Assembly: GCA_032622095.1 (NCBI GenBank) | Contig: CP136062.1 | Location: forward strand, 161,196,875-161,260,874 | From: Siphonodentalium dalli | Lineage: Eukaryota > Mollusca > Scaphopoda > Gadilida > Siphonodentaliidae | Direction: 5' to 3' | Length of the DNA stretch: 64,000 nt | In this document: piece by piece, positions 61,691-64,000 of the stretch | How the letters are laid out: each line of letters begins with the position of its first letter | Numbering within the stretch: the stretch's first letter is position 1 | Position numbers and translations under genes: made by a program | Notes under the pieces: model-generated | Database searches by the model: none | What the model saw: only the letters and a program-made list of their open reading frames with translations | Told to the model about the DNA's origin: nothing

Positions 61691-62054
61691 GGTTTACTGA
61701 TTAATACAGGCTTTACTGTATAAGAGACAAGAGACACCTGCAGACAAGGCGAATTATAGATAATTCTTACATACTATTATTAATAGCCCCCCCTTATACT
61801 CTGAAATAATTCTTCCTCTTATAATTCGACGGCCTGTTCGTTCTTGTATAACCAGCTATTCAATTTTCCGCAAATTGTAAATTTCATTCGATTTTGTCCA
61901 TTTTGGCGGCCATTTTGGACAGACATTCTACCGATATGGTTTACGACTAAGGATTGTTTGTGTGAATTTTATTTTATTACTAATTTGGTACTTGTTGGCG
62001 CACCTACCACCGAAATTCAGGATTTTTCTATACCAACTGCCATCATGGATGCCA

Positions 62055-62205
62055 TCTTGTATTACAGAAAATGCTCAAAGCGGATTTTAGCGGATTTTGG
62101 ATATGTTATAGAGGATATATTCCTCTTCAAAATGGAATAGAAACCAACTTAGTCCAAATTTTTTCTAGGTTGACCCTAAAATTTTAGTTTATCGACCAGA
62201 CTAAT
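62055..62205. repeat. Dispersed repeat, mate of 59765-59860
   Basis: TTTTAGCGGATTTTGGATAT through TTTATCGACCAGACTA, the longer version of the inverted pair. It ends 57 bp before the acceptor of the 62262 exon. Confidence 0.75.
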
Positions 62206-62261
62206 ACCCGGGTTAAGTACCTAAAGCTTGAAAGTTATCTAATAATATGTATTGCATACAG

Positions 62262-62502
62262 ACACGTCATCGAAGAAGACAGCCCGATAAAGCCGGTCAG
62301 CCCAGATATTAAAGCTTTATGCAAGAATAATATCAAAAGAGTTGGACCGAAGGAAGCATCGGCCATTGAAAGATTGTTCAAAGATAACACAGTTGAGGAA
62401 ATTATCGAGATTGGAAAGAATAAGCAGATAGTAAGTATGCGCCGATACTTCAATATCGATCCATACATGGACGCAATATTGTCGGACCATGAACAGTTTT
62501 AG
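62262..62502 (+). CDS. 3'-terminal exon of an unrecognised gene
   Basis: An acceptor ATTGCATACAG precedes one phase base and 79 codons plus stop: HVIEEDSPIKPVSPDIKALC, KNNIKRVGPKEASAIERLFK, DNTVEEIIEIGKNKQIVSMR, RYFNIDPYMDAILSDHEQF. The composition is soluble, charged and helix-rich, unlike the surrounding noise. An internal GATA|GTAAGT could act as an alternative donor after KNKQI. I could not assign a family; the upstream exons were not found. It may be the C-terminus of an enzyme or an adaptor. Confidence 0.5.
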
Positions 62503-63076
62503 CGTGAGGTGGGGTGACCACAACCGAGATATTTTATCGCTCATTTTGTTTATCATCTTATAAACTTATGATGGTTCAACGTGTACATCAATATTAAGTC
62601 CATGGGGAAATTTCGCAACTTGTGTGTTTGGAAAATTTAGAAAATTCTATCCAAACGTTTAGCGTAATTCCCGCGATGGGATATATCTACAGTCATCTGA
62701 TTAACTCAATCTCCACTTTGTTTCTTATACGGATAAATATGATTTATATCGTTATTGATATGCGAGAATGTCTGACGATCACATATGCATGCACCATCTG
62801 ACTTTTTGAAACTGACATCGCCTGTATTTCCTCTCCTACTCTGGAAATTTGTGTCTCTTGTGTTATTTCATAATAGTTTGAATTCAATGTTTCCCAATTG
62901 TATGGACGTACATTCGAACGTCGAAATCAGTAAATTCTTAGACTAATAGAAATATCTGGGGCACTATTTCTGGATGTTGTTTCTCCGCGAATAACGAGAG
63001 TCGCCCGTATTAAATATTTAGTTCGAACATGGTTCATTGTGGCCTTGTTGAGTAATGGTTCGATAAATATTAGTAT
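62503..63076. other. Downstream of the orphan exon, nothing recognised
   Basis: AT-rich sequence probably including the 3' UTR. No clear AATAAA was found close to the stop. Confidence 0.45.
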
Positions 63077-63080
63077 TTAA

Positions 63081-63472
63081 CCCTTTACCCAACAAACCGG
63101 CCAAAACCGGCCAAATAAAGCTTCAACAGCCTAAAATATCTTCGGTCTGTCTCAATAGAACCATACACATATGGATATCATTGGAACCGGCTCCTTGACC
63201 ACATTGTGATAGTTACAGTTATGCCCTGTGCCAATGCATTCTCTTATATATGCGAGTCGACCATAGGTCGCCTCGCATATATAAGAGAATGCATTGGCCT
63301 AAAAAAAATCTTTTTTTAACACTTTTTACCATTTTTTCTTACATTCTTTAACAATTTTATATTTTTTAATGTGTTAAGCCAATGCATTCTCTTATATATG
63401 CGAGGCGACCTATGGTCGACTCGCATATATAAGAGAATGCATTGGCACAGGGCCCTTCTGTTGGGTAAAGGG
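63081..63472. mobile_element. TTAA-flanked foldback MITE, young copy B
   Basis: TTAA at 63077-63080 and 63473-63476, ends CCCTTTACCCAAC and GTTGGGTAAAGGG. It is nearly identical to 18618-19012, differing by a few single-base changes and one-base indels. Two near-perfect hairpins inside. Confidence 0.92.
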
Positions 63473-63504
63473 TTAAAGGTATGTATACGGTCAGATGCAT
63501 TCAT

Positions 63505-63880
63505 CTTCCGGGGACCTCATTCTGCTTAGGCTTCATCTTCTCTGGAATGTATCTTTATTATCGAGTTAAAAATATTTTAAAGTTTCTTTAAGAACTTGTT
63601 CACAAAGATTCTGTTTAATTGTTCTAATTTAGTTTCCTCTATATCCCCAAATTAGCCGACGATACATTGCAATTTTCATAATCGAGGTGCCCAATGGGTG
63701 CATATCACAATGTTCACTACCTGGAATCTTAAATTTGAGTCTATAAGTATCTCGTAAGAGATGAGGCCACGCAGAATCAGGTACACTGAGGAAGGATCGA
63801 TTTGGTGACGCTTGCACGCTGCGCGGGGTAGCATCACTAAATGCACACCCTGGGGACATCATTCTGCAAATGTCCGGCAC
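63505..63880. mobile_element. Composite foldback element, left end truncated
   Basis: Starts with TTCCGGGGACCTCATTCTGC (the right half of a left hairpin), spacer with CTCTATATCCCCAAATTAGC, then a diverged right hairpin (GCAGAATCAGGTAC...GGGGACATCATTCTGC). Same family as 17362-17752; this copy is older. Confidence 0.7.
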
Positions 63881-64000
63881 CATATTCTGAGGAATAATCA
63901 GATGAACTCGGAAGTCTCGAATGAATTTAATGGCTCTGTAAACCCAATCTCTCATTACAGTTGGGCATCACACCTTTGGCCATGCTTACTATGATTGGAG

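Overview
This is nuclear DNA from an animal. It is AT-rich, with long introns bounded by GT/AG, and most of the window is intron or intergenic sequence packed with repeats. The repeat mix suggests a marine invertebrate, probably a lophotrochozoan such as a mollusc: abundant foldback MITEs, GACCTTGA-rich foldback DNA, a tRNA-derived SINE carrying an ACGTTAAAGATCCC-type body, and PIF/Harbinger and hAT non-autonomous elements. The species cannot be fixed from the sequence. No operons, phage or CRISPR arrays are present.

Genes. (1) The 3' end of DDX1 on + (five exons, 12350-22255) encodes the end of the second helicase lobe and the C-terminus. The upstream DEAD-box and SPRY exons were not found in 1-12349. 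(2) The last coding exon of mitochondrial ribosomal protein uS17m (MRPS17) lies on - (27836-28096); its 5' exon was not found. (3) A complete two-coding-exon, intron-containing histone H3 gene lies on + (47400-47532 and 50458-50735, 136 codons). It mixes replicative features (A31, S87-A88-V89) with an unusual Q at position 90. (4) A 3'-terminal exon of an unrecognised gene is on + (62262-62502). Weaker candidates are a signal-peptide first exon (39699-39848), a 109-codon orphan ORF (45656-45985) and a possible exon at 44832-44966.

Layout. 1-12349 holds minisatellites (43, 34, 71/75 and 192 bp units), an hAT-like element with perfect 8-bp target duplications, and three TA-flanked foldback MITEs. 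12350-22255 holds the DDX1 exons separated by MITE-filled introns; two of these introns end in tandem arrays built around the 3' splice site. 22256-31200 holds the DDX1 3' flank, degenerate tandem repeats and MRPS17. 31220-34449 holds a long foldback with a captured neighbour sequence and a second hAT-like element containing a SINE. 37121-39187 is a 2-kb PIF-like element with TTA target duplications, followed by three YY1-type sites spaced exactly 22 bp apart. 47100-51000 is the histone H3 locus. 52163-56401 holds three more PIF-like elements. 56402-64000 is repeat-rich, with the orphan exon and a near-identical second copy of a TTAA-flanked MITE.

Most striking: the intron before the last DDX1 exon ends in an AG-free array of about 35 short units, about two dozen of which carry the perfect branch-point heptamer TACTAAC. 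The intron before the penultimate DDX1 exon ends in an array whose units copy the acceptor and the first codons of that exon. Histone H3 exon 2 is flanked by partial copies of its own 5' and 3' ends. In both genes local tandem duplication has run across an exon boundary.
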